Shown: positions 44,593-54,302 of the stretch, piece by piece
How positions within the stretch are numbered: the first letter of the stretch is position 1
How the letters are laid out: each line of letters begins with the position of its first letter
NCBI GenBank assembly: GCA_024687125.1
Contig: JAILFA010000009.1
Coordinates: forward strand, 62,001 to 126,000
Source of the DNA: Lachnospiraceae bacterium
Lineage (GTDB): Bacteria; Bacillota; Clostridia; Lachnospirales; Lachnospiraceae
Length of the DNA stretch: 64,000 nucleotides
Direction: 5' to 3'
Position numbers and translations under genes: made by a program
The notes under the pieces: model-generated
What the model saw: the letters and a program-made list of their open reading frames with translations, nothing else
The model's database searches: none
Told to the model about the DNA's origin: nothing

Positions 44593-47303
44593 GAGAACTG
44601 GACGAAGAAGAGAAGAAAAGCATATCCCCGATGATGCAGCACTATCTTAAGACCCATGAGGAGGTCGGTGACTGCATCCTGTTTTACCGGCTCGGCGATT
44701 TCTATGAGATGTTCTTTGACGATGCCGAAGTCGTATCCAGGGAGCTGGAGCTGACACTGACCGGCAAAAACTGCGGCCTCAAGGAGCGCGCTCCAATGTG
44801 CGGCGTTCCGTTCCATTCCGCGGAGACCTATATCACCAGACTTGTAAACAGAGGATTCAAGGTCGCGATCTGCGAACAGATGGAGGATCCCAAGGAAGCC
44901 AAGGGGATGATCGCGCGCGAAGTTGTCCGGATCGTTACGCCCGGAACGAACCTCTCGATGGAGTCGATCGATGCCGCCTCGAACAACTATCTCTGCAGCA
45001 TCTATTACACACCGGAGAGCACGGGACTCGCGACTGCGGACATCACGACCGGCGAGTTCCTTCTGACGGAGCTTTCTGACCTCAGGTCGTGCCTTGATGA
45101 GCTGCTCAAGTTTTCACCCAAGGAGATCATCTGTAATGAGGCTTTTCAGCTGAGCGGTATCGATACGTCTTTTATCAGGGAAAAGATCGGGGCGCCCATC
45201 TTTCCGCAGAATGCAGCAGAATATGATACGGAGAACGCTTCGCACGCTCTCTGCGGGCAGTTTCACGTAAAGAATCTGTCCCTGCTGAATATTGAAGAAT
45301 TCCCCTGCGGAACTATCGCGGCAGGCGTTCTCATCAGCTATCTTACGAAGCTTCAGAAGACAAATCCAGGGAACATCACACGGCTTATTCCCTATATCTC
45401 GGGCAGATACATGCTTATTGACGCAGCAACCCGAAGAAATCTCGAGCTCGTTGAGACCCTCCGCGATAAAAAGCGCCGCGGATCCCTGCTGCATGTTCTT
45501 GACAGGACGAAGACAGCGATGGGGGCAAGGCGGCTTCGCACCTGGATCGAGCAGCCGCTGATCGACCCGGAGGAGATCGGGAAACGCCTGGACGCTGTCG
45601 ATGCACTCGTACGGATGCCGATCGCCCGCGAGGAGATCAGAGAATATTTAAGCCCTGTTTACGATCTGGAGCGGCTTATGTCCAAGATCAGTTTTCATAC
45701 CGCCGGTCCACGTGATCTGCTTGCGTTTGCGTCCTCCATTTCGATGCTGCCGGCGATCCGGACGGCGCTCACGGATGTCTCCGAAGACAGATGTGCTGCG
45801 CCACTTAAGGAACTTTATGACCGGATCGATCCTCTGGAAGATCTTTGCCGTCTCATCCGGGAGACGATCATCGATGAACCGCCGCTGTCTGTGCGAGAAG
45901 GTGGTTTTATCCGGGACGGCGTGAACGAGGATATCGACAGGTACCGCAAGGCCGATACAGACGGCAAAAAGTGGCTTCTTGAGCTTGAGGAGGAGGAACG
46001 CGAGCGTACAGGGATCAAATCTCTCAAGGTAAAATTTTCCAATGTCTTCGGTTATGCCTTTGAGGTAACCAACCAGTTCCGGGATAAGGTGCCTGAGGAT
46101 TACATCCGCAAGCAGACGCTGGTCAACGCGGAGCGCTTTATCACACAGCGGCTCAAAGAACTTGAGGATACGATCCTGAATGCCAAAGAGAGACTGAACG
46201 CTCTCGAATACGCGTGCTTCTGCGAGCTCAGGGACAGGATCGCTGACGAGATCCTGAGGATCCAGCAGACGACGGATGCGGTCTCTGTACTGGATGTCTA
46301 CGCGTCACTCGCCTGTGTTGCCGAAAAGAACCGTTATGTCCGTCCGAAGATCCGCACCGATGGAAAGATCAGCGTGACGGCAGGGCGTCATCCGGTCGTG
46401 GAGCAGATGCTCACCGGCGCTGATTTCTTTATTTCCAATGATATCCAGCTCGATGAAAAAAAGCACAACGTCGCGATCATCACCGGTCCCAATATGGCCG
46501 GAAAATCCACCTATATGCGGCAGGCGGCGCTGATCGTGCTCATGGCACAGATCGGCAGCTTCGTACCTGCGGACAAGGCGGAGATCGGGATCGTGGACCG
46601 TATCTTTACGAGGGTCGGTGCTTCCGATGATCTGGCAAGCGGACAGTCTACATTCATGGTCGAGATGAATGAGGTTGCGAATATCCTGCGCAGCGCCACC
46701 AGGCATTCCCTTTTGATCCTCGATGAGATCGGACGGGGAACTTCGACCTATGACGGGCTTTCCATCGCATGGGCAGTCGTTGAATATATCTCAAACCGCA
46801 GGATCCTTGGCGCGAAAACACTTTTCGCCACGCATTACCATGAACTCACCGAGCTCGAGGACAAGATCGACAATGTCATCAACTACCGGATCGCTGTCAA
46901 GGAAAACGGGGATGATATTGTGTTTCTCCGAAAGATCGTGCGCGGCGGTGCGGACAGGAGCTATGGCATTCAGGTCGCAAAGCTCGCCGGCCTGCCTGAG
47001 ATCGTCATTGACCGGGCAAAACAGATCCTGGAGGAACTGATCGATTCCGAGATGACGAGGAATGTGCGCGACATCGAGGTGAAAAATGAGGAAACCGGAA
47101 AAAATGAGCGGATCAAACCTCTTGATGATGTGGACAGGAATCAGCTTTCGTTCTTTGACACAGTACGTGATGAGGATGTCCTCAAAGAGGTGCGAGAGAT
47201 CAATATCGACCGTCTCACGCCGATGGACGCACTGAACACGCTGTATAAATGGCAGAGTATGCTGAAGAACCGCTATATCGCAGGAAAGGATCAGGATTCA
47301 TGA
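44589..47303 (+). CDS. mutS: DNA mismatch repair protein MutS
   Basis: 904 residues, TTG start overlapping the miaB stop (TTGA), weak ribosome site. Recognises mismatches: SPMMQHYLKTHEEVGDCILF leads to the Phe-x-Glu motif in GDFYEMFF (about residue 38). ATPase: Walker A TGPNMAGKSTYMR near residue 634, Walker B LLILDEIGRGTSTYDG, switch LFATHYHEL. The C-terminal helical tail is present. Length is typical (about 850-900). Works with MutL, which overlaps it by ATGA. Confidence 0.97.
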   Translation: MRELDEEEKKSISPMMQHYLKTHEEVGDCILFYRLGDFYEMFFDDAEVVSRELELTLTGKNCGLKERAPMCGVPFHSAETYITRLVNRGFKVAICEQMEDPKEAKGMIAREVVRIVTPGTNLSMESIDAASNNYLCSIYYTPESTGLATADITTGEFLLTELSDLRSCLDELLKFSPKEIICNEAFQLSGIDTSFIREKIGAPIFPQNAAEYDTENASHALCGQFHVKNLSLLNIEEFPCGTIAAGVLISYLTKLQKTNPGNITRLIPYISGRYMLIDAATRRNLELVETLRDKKRRGSLLHVLDRTKTAMGARRLRTWIEQPLIDPEEIGKRLDAVDALVRMPIAREEIREYLSPVYDLERLMSKISFHTAGPRDLLAFASSISMLPAIRTALTDVSEDRCAAPLKELYDRIDPLEDLCRLIRETIIDEPPLSVREGGFIRDGVNEDIDRYRKADTDGKKWLLELEEEERERTGIKSLKVKFSNVFGYAFEVTNQFRDKVPEDYIRKQTLVNAERFITQRLKELEDTILNAKERLNALEYACFCELRDRIADEILRIQQTTDAVSVLDVYASLACVAEKNRYVRPKIRTDGKISVTAGRHPVVEQMLTGADFFISNDIQLDEKKHNVAIITGPNMAGKSTYMRQAALIVLMAQIGSFVPADKAEIGIVDRIFTRVGASDDLASGQSTFMVEMNEVANILRSATRHSLLILDEIGRGTSTYDGLSIAWAVVEYISNRRILGAKTLFATHYHELTELEDKIDNVINYRIAVKENGDDIVFLRKIVRGGADRSYGIQVAKLAGLPEIVIDRAKQILEELIDSEMTRNVRDIEVKNEETGKNERIKPLDDVDRNQLSFFDTVRDEDVLKEVREINIDRLTPMDALNTLYKWQSMLKNRYIAGKDQDS

Positions 47304-49162
47304 AGACGATCCGTGAGCTGGACAGTATCACCGTCGATCAGATCGCGGCCGGTGAGGTTGTAGAAAAACCTCTCGGCGCTGTCAAGGAGCTTGTGGAAAA
47401 CGCGATCGACGCGGGAGCGCGTCATATCACCGTTGAGATCACGGACGGCGGGATCCGGATGATTCGTGTTACGGATGACGGCGAAGGGATCGCACCGGAT
47501 CAGGTGCGCCGCGCCTTTTACAGACATGCCACGAGCAAGATCACTTCGATCGGTGACCTGCTGACACTGTCATCCCTGGGTTTCCGAGGTGAAGCACTGT
47601 CAAGCATCGCTGCCGTATCACGCGTTGAAATGATCACAAAGACCGCAGAGGAGATCACAGGGATCCGGTACCTCGTCGAGGGCGGCAGTGAGACCCTTTA
47701 TGAAGAGATCGGCGCTCCTGAGGGGACGACCATTGTCGTCCGCGATCTGTTCTACAATACGCCCGCAAGATCAAAATTCCTGCGAAAACCTCAGACAGAG
47801 GGTTCCTATATCGCTGAATGCATGGAGGCTTTTGCGCTGTCACGTCCGGATATCGCCTTCCGATTTATCTCTGGAGGCGTAGACCGGTTCCATACCTCGG
47901 GTAACGGAGATCTTAAGGAGAATATCTACCGTATCTACGGCCGTGATATTGCCGCACAGATCCAGCCGGTATCCGCCGCGTCCGGTAATCTCAGGATCAC
48001 CGGATATATCGGGAATCCCTCCATCAATCGCGGAAGCCGTGCTTTTGAAAGATTCTTTGTAAACGGAAGGCAGATCAAAGACCGGTTCCTCTCTATGGCT
48101 CTGGAGGAAGGCTACCGCGAATATGTGATGCAGCACAAGTTCCCTTTCGCGGTGCTGCTCCTCGAGCTTCCTTCCGATGAAGTAGATGTCAACGTCCACC
48201 CGGCAAAGCTCGAGGTACGCTTTCAGAATTCCTTTGCCGTTTCTTCTTTTGTTACGGAAACCGTCCGTCAGGTCCTGCACAGCCATGAGATGATCCCTGA
48301 TGCGCTCCTTGATGAAAAGGAAGAGCACGCCGAAGGGTTCTCCTTTGCGGAAGACAATGCCGCAGAGCGCTATGGGAATGCGCCGGAAGCAGAGCCGTTT
48401 GAAAAGATTCTCCTGCAGAATGCACCGAAGTCCGTGCAGATTGAAGGGGATCCCCAGGAGAATCCAGCTTCACTCCTGGCATACGGTCTTAAAGAATCGC
48501 CTGTGGAAATGAGTGACCGCGCTGCTTTTGAACAGGAGAGAAACGGTCAGCTCAGGATCCTGTCCGAAGAGAAAAGAAAGCAGTACAGGATCCTGGGACA
48601 GGTGTTCGAAACCTACTGGCTGATCGAATCCGATGATGATCTGCTGATGATGGATCAGCACGCGGCACATGAAAAAGTAAACTATGAACGGATGATGAAA
48701 GCCTGGCATGATAAGGCGATCCTGTCCCAGCTGATCGATCCCCCGGCGCTGATCGAACTTTCTGCAAGAGAGGCCGATCTGCTGAAAAACTATATGGAAT
48801 ATTTCCTGAACCTCGGATTTGAGATCGAATCCTTCGGAGAAAAAGAGATCCTGCTGCGCGGTGTCCCGCTGGATCTCTACGGAGCAGCGGATGAAAAGGA
48901 ATTCTTCCGCGCGATCCTGGATGAAATGACCGAGGATACCTCTCTGTCCAGAGATCCGGAGACTGTGACATCAAAGATCGCCGGTATGGCCTGCAAAGCA
49001 AGTGTCAAAGGGAATACTCGCATGACCTTCGAAGAGATCGAAGCACTGCTGGATGAGCTGCTCACGCTCGACAACCCCTATCACTGTCCGCACGGTCGGC
49101 CGACGATCATCACGATGAGCAAATACGAACTGGATAAACGGTTTCATCGGGTCGTGGGATGA
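47300..49162 (+). CDS. mutL: DNA mismatch repair protein MutL (endonuclease type)
   Basis: 620 residues from ATG 47300 (track start 47249 lies in mutS). N-terminal GHKL ATPase: IAAGEVVEKPLGAVKELVEN, DAGA, DDGEGI, LGFRGEALSSIAAVS. A poorly conserved linker spans about residues 330-430. The C-terminal domain has the metal-dependent nicking motif in full, DQHAAHEKVNYE (DQHAx2Ex4E), and CPHGRPT, so this MutL should cut the strand itself, as in species without MutH. Overlaps mutS and miaA by ATGA each. Confidence 0.96.
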   Translation: MKTIRELDSITVDQIAAGEVVEKPLGAVKELVENAIDAGARHITVEITDGGIRMIRVTDDGEGIAPDQVRRAFYRHATSKITSIGDLLTLSSLGFRGEALSSIAAVSRVEMITKTAEEITGIRYLVEGGSETLYEEIGAPEGTTIVVRDLFYNTPARSKFLRKPQTEGSYIAECMEAFALSRPDIAFRFISGGVDRFHTSGNGDLKENIYRIYGRDIAAQIQPVSAASGNLRITGYIGNPSINRGSRAFERFFVNGRQIKDRFLSMALEEGYREYVMQHKFPFAVLLLELPSDEVDVNVHPAKLEVRFQNSFAVSSFVTETVRQVLHSHEMIPDALLDEKEEHAEGFSFAEDNAAERYGNAPEAEPFEKILLQNAPKSVQIEGDPQENPASLLAYGLKESPVEMSDRAAFEQERNGQLRILSEEKRKQYRILGQVFETYWLIESDDDLLMMDQHAAHEKVNYERMMKAWHDKAILSQLIDPPALIELSAREADLLKNYMEYFLNLGFEIESFGEKEILLRGVPLDLYGAADEKEFFRAILDEMTEDTSLSRDPETVTSKIAGMACKASVKGNTRMTFEEIEALLDELLTLDNPYHCPHGRPTIITMSKYELDKRFHRVVG

Positions 49163-50100
49163 AAAAGCTCCTTGTGCTCACCGGACCGACTGCTGTCGGC
49201 AAGACAAAGCTGTCACTTGCACTCGCTAAGGCACTGAACGGAGAGATCATCTCGGCGGATTCGATGCAGGTGTACCGGCGCATGGATATCGGCACGGACA
49301 AGATCCGCCCCGAAAAGATGAACGGTATCCCGCATCATCTCATTGACATCCTGGAGCCGGCAGAGCATTTTGATGTCTTTGCTTTTCAGAAACTCGTTAC
49401 AAGGCTGATCAACGAGATCACGGACCGCGGTCATCTTCCGATCCTGGTCGGCGGAACAGGCTTCTATATCCAGTCCGTTCTCTATCAGGTGGACTTTACA
49501 CAGGCATCCGACGGCGGCGAATACAGACGCATGCTCGAGGAAAAAGCGCGGACAGAGGGCCCGGAAGCGATTCACAGGATGCTCGAAGAGGTCGATCCGG
49601 AAACAGCTCGGGAGCTGCACGCGAACAATGTGAAGCGGGTCATCCGGTCACTGGAATACCATCATCTCACCGGAGAAAAGATCAGCGCCCATAACGCCGG
49701 CCAGCGCGTCAAACCGCCGGCCTATGACTTTCTGTACTTTGTCCTTACAGATAAGCGCGAGAACCTGTACGAACGGATCGACCGGCGTGTCGATCAGATG
49801 ATCGAAGAGGGACTTGAGGAAGAGGTCCGCAGTCTTCTTGCGGAAGGCCTGGACGTAAGCGCGCAGTCCATGCAGGGCCTCGGATATCGCCAGATGGCCG
49901 CATATCTGACCGGGGAGATCACAAAAGAGGAAGCCATAGCAAAGATCAAGCAGGAGACCAGACACTTCGCAAAGCGGCAGATGACATGGTTCAGACGGGA
50001 GAGGGACGTCATCTTTCTTGACAGACAGGATTTTCCGAATGATGACGCGATCCTGTCGCATATTCTCAAAATGATCAAGGAGCACAGGACAGATGAATGA
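49159..50100 (+). CDS. miaA: tRNA dimethylallyltransferase
   Basis: 313 residues. Adds the dimethylallyl group to A37, making the substrate of MiaB encoded upstream. P-loop LTGPTAVGKTKLS at residues 6-18, DSMQVYRRMDIGTDK near residue 35, HHLIDI, LVGGTGFYIQSVLY, and near the C-terminus YRQMAAYL and TRHFAKRQMTWFRR. Length is normal. Overlaps mutL (ATGA) and the next gene (8 bp). miaA beside mutL is a common bacterial arrangement. Confidence 0.96.
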   Translation: MKKLLVLTGPTAVGKTKLSLALAKALNGEIISADSMQVYRRMDIGTDKIRPEKMNGIPHHLIDILEPAEHFDVFAFQKLVTRLINEITDRGHLPILVGGTGFYIQSVLYQVDFTQASDGGEYRRMLEEKARTEGPEAIHRMLEEVDPETARELHANNVKRVIRSLEYHHLTGEKISAHNAGQRVKPPAYDFLYFVLTDKRENLYERIDRRVDQMIEEGLEEEVRSLLAEGLDVSAQSMQGLGYRQMAAYLTGEITKEEAIAKIKQETRHFAKRQMTWFRRERDVIFLDRQDFPNDDAILSHILKMIKEHRTDE

Positions 50101-51394
50101 AAGAGAAACCGCCGCAAGGCAGACAGCATACCGTGAATTCGGTCTGTCACCCGAGGTCATCGCCTTTGGAGAAGAAACAGAAAAGCTGCTCCGTGAACGA
50201 TTTGACCGCATTGATGACAACGCGTTCGTGACACAGGCCAAGGTTCTGACGGCCATGCAGCGCGCCGGTGTCAGCGAAGCTCATCTCATCGGGACGACCG
50301 GTTACGGCTACAGTGACATCGGACGTGACACGCTGGAAAAAGTATATGCCGGGATCTTTCACTCCGAAGACGCCCTGGTAAGGCCGCAGATCACCTGCGG
50401 AACCCACGCGCTCGCGCTTGCGCTGCAGGCGAATCTCCGTCCCGGGGATGTCCTTCTTTCGCCCGTCGGAAAGCCCTATGACACGCTGGAGGAAGTCATC
50501 GGGATCAGAGAATCCATGGGTTCGCTTGCGGAATTCGGCGTAAAATACCGACAGGTGGATCTTCTCCCCGACGGTTCTTTTGATTATGAAGGCATCAGAA
50601 AAGCGCTGGAGACGCCTGTCAAAATGGTGACGATCCAGCGGTCCCGCGGCTATGCTTTACGGCCGACACTTTCTGTGGAACGCATCGGAGAACTGATCAC
50701 ATTTATCCGTGGTATACAGCCTGAGGTGATCATCATGGTCGACAACTGCTACGGCGAGTTTGTCGAGCTTTCAGAGCCATCGGATGCCGGAGCGGATCTT
50801 GTTGTCGGCTCTCTCATCAAGAATCCGGGTGGCGGACTCGCACCGATCGGAGGATATCTTGCTGGCAGGAGTGAACTGATCGAGCAGGCAGCAAGGCGTC
50901 TGACCTCTCCCGGATTGGGAAGAGAAGTCGGGGCGACGCTCGATGTCCTCAGATCCCTGTATCAGGGTATTTTTCTCGCTCCGACAGTCACGGCATCGGC
51001 ACTCAAGGGCGCGATCTTTGCGGCGGCTCTCTATGAAAAGCTCGGTTTTACCTGCTATCCGAAAGCAGAAGAAGAGCGGTATGACATCATCCAGGCGATC
51101 ACGCTGGAAAAAGAAGAATGCCTGCTGGCTTTCTGCGAAGGCATCCAGTCCGCGGCACCGGTAGATGCGCATGTCAAACCGGAGCCCTGGGATATGCCCG
51201 GCTATGATGTGCCTGTGATCATGGCTGCCGGCGCCTTCATCTCCGGGGCCTCGATCGAACTCTCCGCCGACGGTCCGCTCAAAGAGCCCTACAATGTCTA
51301 TTTTCAGGGCGGCCTCACCTGGCCCCACGCAAAGCTTGGCATCCTCAAGACCGTACAGACCATGGCTGACAAAGGACTGATCCATCTTGTATAA
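50093..51394 (+). CDS. PLP-dependent enzyme, methionine gamma-lyase-like / aluminium resistance family
   Basis: 433 residues. Fold type I PLP enzyme of the family annotated as aluminium resistance protein or methionine gamma-lyase-like (YnbB group). The PLP lysine is Lys243 in GSLIKNPGGG; the N-terminal IGTTGYGYSDIGRD and the PQITCGTHALALAL block are typical. Cytosolic. The true substrate is uncertain, although sulfur amino acid lysis is often assumed. It ends the miaB-mutS-mutL-miaA run; position next to miaA is common in Firmicutes. Confidence 0.88.
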   Translation: MNERETAARQTAYREFGLSPEVIAFGEETEKLLRERFDRIDDNAFVTQAKVLTAMQRAGVSEAHLIGTTGYGYSDIGRDTLEKVYAGIFHSEDALVRPQITCGTHALALALQANLRPGDVLLSPVGKPYDTLEEVIGIRESMGSLAEFGVKYRQVDLLPDGSFDYEGIRKALETPVKMVTIQRSRGYALRPTLSVERIGELITFIRGIQPEVIIMVDNCYGEFVELSEPSDAGADLVVGSLIKNPGGGLAPIGGYLAGRSELIEQAARRLTSPGLGREVGATLDVLRSLYQGIFLAPTVTASALKGAIFAAALYEKLGFTCYPKAEEERYDIIQAITLEKEECLLAFCEGIQSAAPVDAHVKPEPWDMPGYDVPVIMAAGAFISGASIELSADGPLKEPYNVYFQGGLTWPHAKLGILKTVQTMADKGLIHLV

Positions 51395-51424
51395 CCATCT
51401 TCCATATACGAACAGGGAGGAAGT

Positions 51425-52102
51425 ATGCGTATTCTGATAGTTGAGGATGAAAAAGCCCTCGCTGAGCTGGTATCTGACCGCCTGAAACGGGACCGCTACG
51501 CCGTAGATGTCTCGTATGATGGTGAAGAGGGCCTTGATAATGCGCTGTCGGGGATGTATGACCTGATCATCCTTGACATCATGCTCCCCAAAGTGGATGG
51601 TATAACCATTCTCAAAGAGATCCGTAAGCAGGATAAAGAGGTCAGGGTTATCATGCTTACCGCAAAGGGCGAACTCGAGGATCGTCTTCTGGGATTTGAA
51701 AATGGCGCAAATGATTATGTCCCGAAACCGTTTCATGTAGACGAACTCGCGGCGCGTGTAAATGCACAGCTGAATATTTCAAAGGCAGTAGAAAATGTGC
51801 TGGAATTCGGCGATATTGTTTTAGATTACCGCGCGTCAAAGGTGCGATGCATAACAAACCGGGAGGATGTAGGAGTAAATAACAAGGAATTCCAGCTTCT
51901 GGAGTTTCTGATGAATAATCCAGACCGGATCCTGCCTCGGGAAATGATCTATGACCGTGTCTGGGGGATGGATTCAGAGGCGGTATCCAACAACCTGGAA
52001 GCCTACATGTCTTTTGTCAGGAAAAAACTGAAAGCGATCGGTGCGAAAACCTCCATAAAGACTGTACGGAACATGGGGTATCGGCTGGAGTACGAAAAAT
52101 AA
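51425..52102 (+). CDS. OmpR-family response regulator
   Basis: 225 residues, ATG behind GGGAGG. Receiver with acidic pair in IVEDEKALAEL, phospho-Asp51 (ILDIMLPKVDG), Thr in MLTAKG and the Lys of PKPF. The C-terminal winged helix is of the OmpR/PhoB type (NKEFQLLEFLMNNPDRILPR, then RKKLKAIGAKTSIKTVRNMGYRL). Followed after 6 nt by its kinase. Tandem 11-bp repeats upstream of the polyphosphate/cell-surface operon (53435) are the best candidate target in the window. Confidence 0.94.
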   Translation: MRILIVEDEKALAELVSDRLKRDRYAVDVSYDGEEGLDNALSGMYDLIILDIMLPKVDGITILKEIRKQDKEVRVIMLTAKGELEDRLLGFENGANDYVPKPFHVDELAARVNAQLNISKAVENVLEFGDIVLDYRASKVRCITNREDVGVNNKEFQLLEFLMNNPDRILPREMIYDRVWGMDSEAVSNNLEAYMSFVRKKLKAIGAKTSIKTVRNMGYRLEYEK

Positions 52103-52108
52103 AGGCAC

Positions 52109-53380
52109 ATGAAAGAGTTAAGAAGAAAAACCACATTCACACTGATATCCATACTTAGCTTCATTCTTATAGCAGTCATGGTTCTGTTTAATATACGGAC
52201 TTACGCTGATGAAAAAGAAGCGGTCAAGCGGAATCTTGATGTTTTGGAGAACAAAAAGATGACGCGTGACCCGGGCGCCGGGAAACCGCCGGCTGAGCCG
52301 GAGAAGCAGGGTGAGCCGGAAAAGCCCGGCGAACGAAAAATGAAACCCCGTGACATGGAAAATGTGATGATCCTGGATCGCGAAATCTATGTTGTAGAGA
52401 TAAAGGACGGAGAGATCGCAGAGGTATTTTATTCCGATAATACATCCGAAGATTTTGATGTATATACGGCGGCGGAAGAGATCATTGCAAAAGAAGATCA
52501 TGACCGGATAGAACTGACAAATCTGTATTTCAGCAGATATTCGTATAAATATGATCATGACGAATCCATAGTGATCACAAACAATAACGAAGTAAGGAAG
52601 AAGCTTTGGGCGATGCTGGCGGAATCTCTTTTGCTGGCCATTTCAGCGGAAATACTGATCGTCCTCATATCACGGCTTATCACAAAATGGATAACAAGAC
52701 CGGCGGAAGAAGCTTTTGAACGGCAAAAAGAGTTTATTGCCGATGCATCTCATGAGTTAAAGACGCCGCTTGCGGTGATCATGGCTTCATCCGATGAAAT
52801 ACGGAAATCAGATGATGATCAGAAGTATATCGACAATATCCGGTATGAATCAGACCGCATGAACAGGTTGATCACAGGTCTTTTGAACCTTTCGCGTCTG
52901 GAAAGCGGTGAGGATGTCGTCTCTTTTAAAGAAGAAAATCTTTCGCGGATCCTTGAAAAGACCTGTATGGCATATGAAGCAGTCGCTTTTGAACAGGGAG
53001 TATCCATAAGTACAGATATCGAAGAAGAACTGGTCTGTAAGTGCAATAAAGAAGAGATCGAACAGATGACTGCTACGCTGCTGGATAATGCAGTCCGTCA
53101 CAGCCACAGGGACACTGCCGTCAGGATACTTGCGTCTGCAGGCAGAAAAAAGGGGATCGTAGATATTCAGGTGATCAATACCGGAGACCCGATACCGAAA
53201 GAGGACGAAGAAAAGATCTTTGAACGATTCTATCGGGGAGACAGAAGCAGAAGCCGCGAGGACAACAGATATGGATTAGGACTTGCGATCGCCAGAAGGA
53301 TCGCCCGGAACCATAACGGAGATATCAAGGCTCATTCTGAGAACGGGGAAACCATCTTCAGGGTTACACTTCGTAAATAG
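52109..53380 (+). CDS. Sensor histidine kinase
   Basis: 423 residues. Membrane helix 1 (about residues 10-30), an outer loop of about 140 residues rich in charged and Pro residues (EPEKQGEPEKPGE), membrane helix 2 (about 170-192), then HisKA with DASHELKTPLAVI (phospho-His215), and HATPase with N box LLDNAVRHS, an INTGDPIPKEDEEKIF segment in the place of the G1 box, and GLGLAIARRIA. Forms a pair with the OmpR regulator 6 nt upstream and is followed by a strong terminator. Signal unknown. Confidence 0.93.
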   Translation: MKELRRKTTFTLISILSFILIAVMVLFNIRTYADEKEAVKRNLDVLENKKMTRDPGAGKPPAEPEKQGEPEKPGERKMKPRDMENVMILDREIYVVEIKDGEIAEVFYSDNTSEDFDVYTAAEEIIAKEDHDRIELTNLYFSRYSYKYDHDESIVITNNNEVRKKLWAMLAESLLLAISAEILIVLISRLITKWITRPAEEAFERQKEFIADASHELKTPLAVIMASSDEIRKSDDDQKYIDNIRYESDRMNRLITGLLNLSRLESGEDVVSFKEENLSRILEKTCMAYEAVAFEQGVSISTDIEEELVCKCNKEEIEQMTATLLDNAVRHSHRDTAVRILASAGRKKGIVDIQVINTGDPIPKEDEEKIFERFYRGDRSRSREDNRYGLGLAIARRIARNHNGDIKAHSENGETIFRVTLRK

Positions 53381-53401
53381 GCTTTTTGCTGCGCTTTCAG
53401 A

Positions 53402-53437
53402 GACACCGTAAATTTTTCATATTTACGGTGTCTTTTT
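53402..53437 (+). terminator. Rho-independent terminator after the two-component pair
   Basis: GACACCGTAAAT (53402-53413) and ATTTACGGTGTC (53421-53432) form a perfect 12-bp stem with a 7-nt loop, followed directly by TTTTT. It lies 21 bp after the kinase stop and isolates the pair from the operon behind. Confidence 0.92.
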
Positions 53438-53467
53438 AATGTTCATTTAATCTTGATACCTTATCAT
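53435..53467 (+). promoter_or_regulatory. Promoter of VTC operon with tandem 11-bp direct repeats
   Basis: TTTAATGTTCA (53435-53445) and TTTAATCTTGA (53446-53456) are adjacent and match at 9 of 11 positions. TATCAT (53462-53467) follows 5 bp later and fits a -10. Direct repeats spaced by one helical turn over the -35 are the usual binding layout of OmpR-family activators; the regulator at 51425 is the obvious candidate. The first repeat begins within the terminator T-tract. Confidence 0.65.
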
Positions 53468-53507
53468 AGCACCATAAACAAGGAGATAAACCCTGCGGAA
53501 GAAAGCG

Positions 53508-54302
53508 ATGGTGAAGGACATGGGCGGATACAGAGAAGTATTTCAGAGAAAAGAGATCAAATATCTGCTGGATGATAAGCAGTACCGGGAACTGATGACA
53601 TTTCTTGACAGTATCGCAAAAGTTGACGAATACGGTTTATCAAGGATCAACAATATCTACTATGATACGCCGGATCACAGACTGGTCCGCGCTTCGATCG
53701 AGAAGCCGCTGTATAAGGAAAAACTGAGGCTGCGGACCTATGGAAAAGCAAATAATGAAACAAATGCATTTATTGAGATCAAAAAGAAATATGCGGGAGT
53801 CGTTTATAAAAGACGGATTTCCGGGAAATATCAGGATATGTATGCGTATCTTTCAGGAGAGGGCAACGACATAGGAACAACACAGATAGCGAGAGAGATC
53901 GAAGCATTCCGGCAGCTGTACGGAGAACTGATCCCGGCAATGAGCATCTGTTATGACCGCATCGCCATGGCCGGAACAGAGGACAGAGATTTCAGGATCA
54001 CCTTTGACAGCAATATCGTGTGGGACGACAAATGCAGCGACCTGAGACGGATCACGCGTGGAAAACCGTTATTGCAAAAGGGCCAATACCTGATGGAGAT
54101 CAAGGTGAGCAACGCTTTTCCGAGAAAACTGTCGGAGAAACTCAGTGAACTGTGCATTTTCCCCATATCCTTTTCGAAGTATGGAGCAGGATATGCAGAT
54201 ATGATTAAGAATACTTTGATCAGAACTCCAAAAACAATTCCTGCAGTACAGGCAGGTGAATGGAAAAACAGAAGAGTTAAAGGAGAGGTGGCATATGTTT
54301 AA
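53508..54302 (+). CDS. VTC domain polyphosphate polymerase-like protein
   Basis: 264 residues, one VTC domain: FQRKEIKYLLDDKQYREL at the N-terminus, IYYDTPDHRLV, EKLRLRTYG, FIEIKKKYAGVVYKRR and the C-terminal LMEIKVSNAFP with FSKYGAGY. These basic and acidic residues line the tunnel in which VTC proteins make or bind polyphosphate. No membrane span; in this operon type the DUF4956 membrane protein behind it is the likely partner. The best ribosome site AAGGAG is about 25 nt upstream of the ATG, so the exact start is uncertain. Overlaps the next gene by 8 bp. Confidence 0.88.
   Translation: MVKDMGGYREVFQRKEIKYLLDDKQYRELMTFLDSIAKVDEYGLSRINNIYYDTPDHRLVRASIEKPLYKEKLRLRTYGKANNETNAFIEIKKKYAGVVYKRRISGKYQDMYAYLSGEGNDIGTTQIAREIEAFRQLYGELIPAMSICYDRIAMAGTEDRDFRITFDSNIVWDDKCSDLRRITRGKPLLQKGQYLMEIKVSNAFPRKLSEKLSELCIFPISFSKYGAGYADMIKNTLIRTPKTIPAVQAGEWKNRRVKGEVAYV

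Noticed and set aside
52274-52335. Short repeated GAG-CCG-GAG-AAG codons in the sensor kinase as a DNA repeat or mobile scar
   Set aside because: It is in frame and encodes a Pro/Glu-rich outer loop; no sign of insertion.
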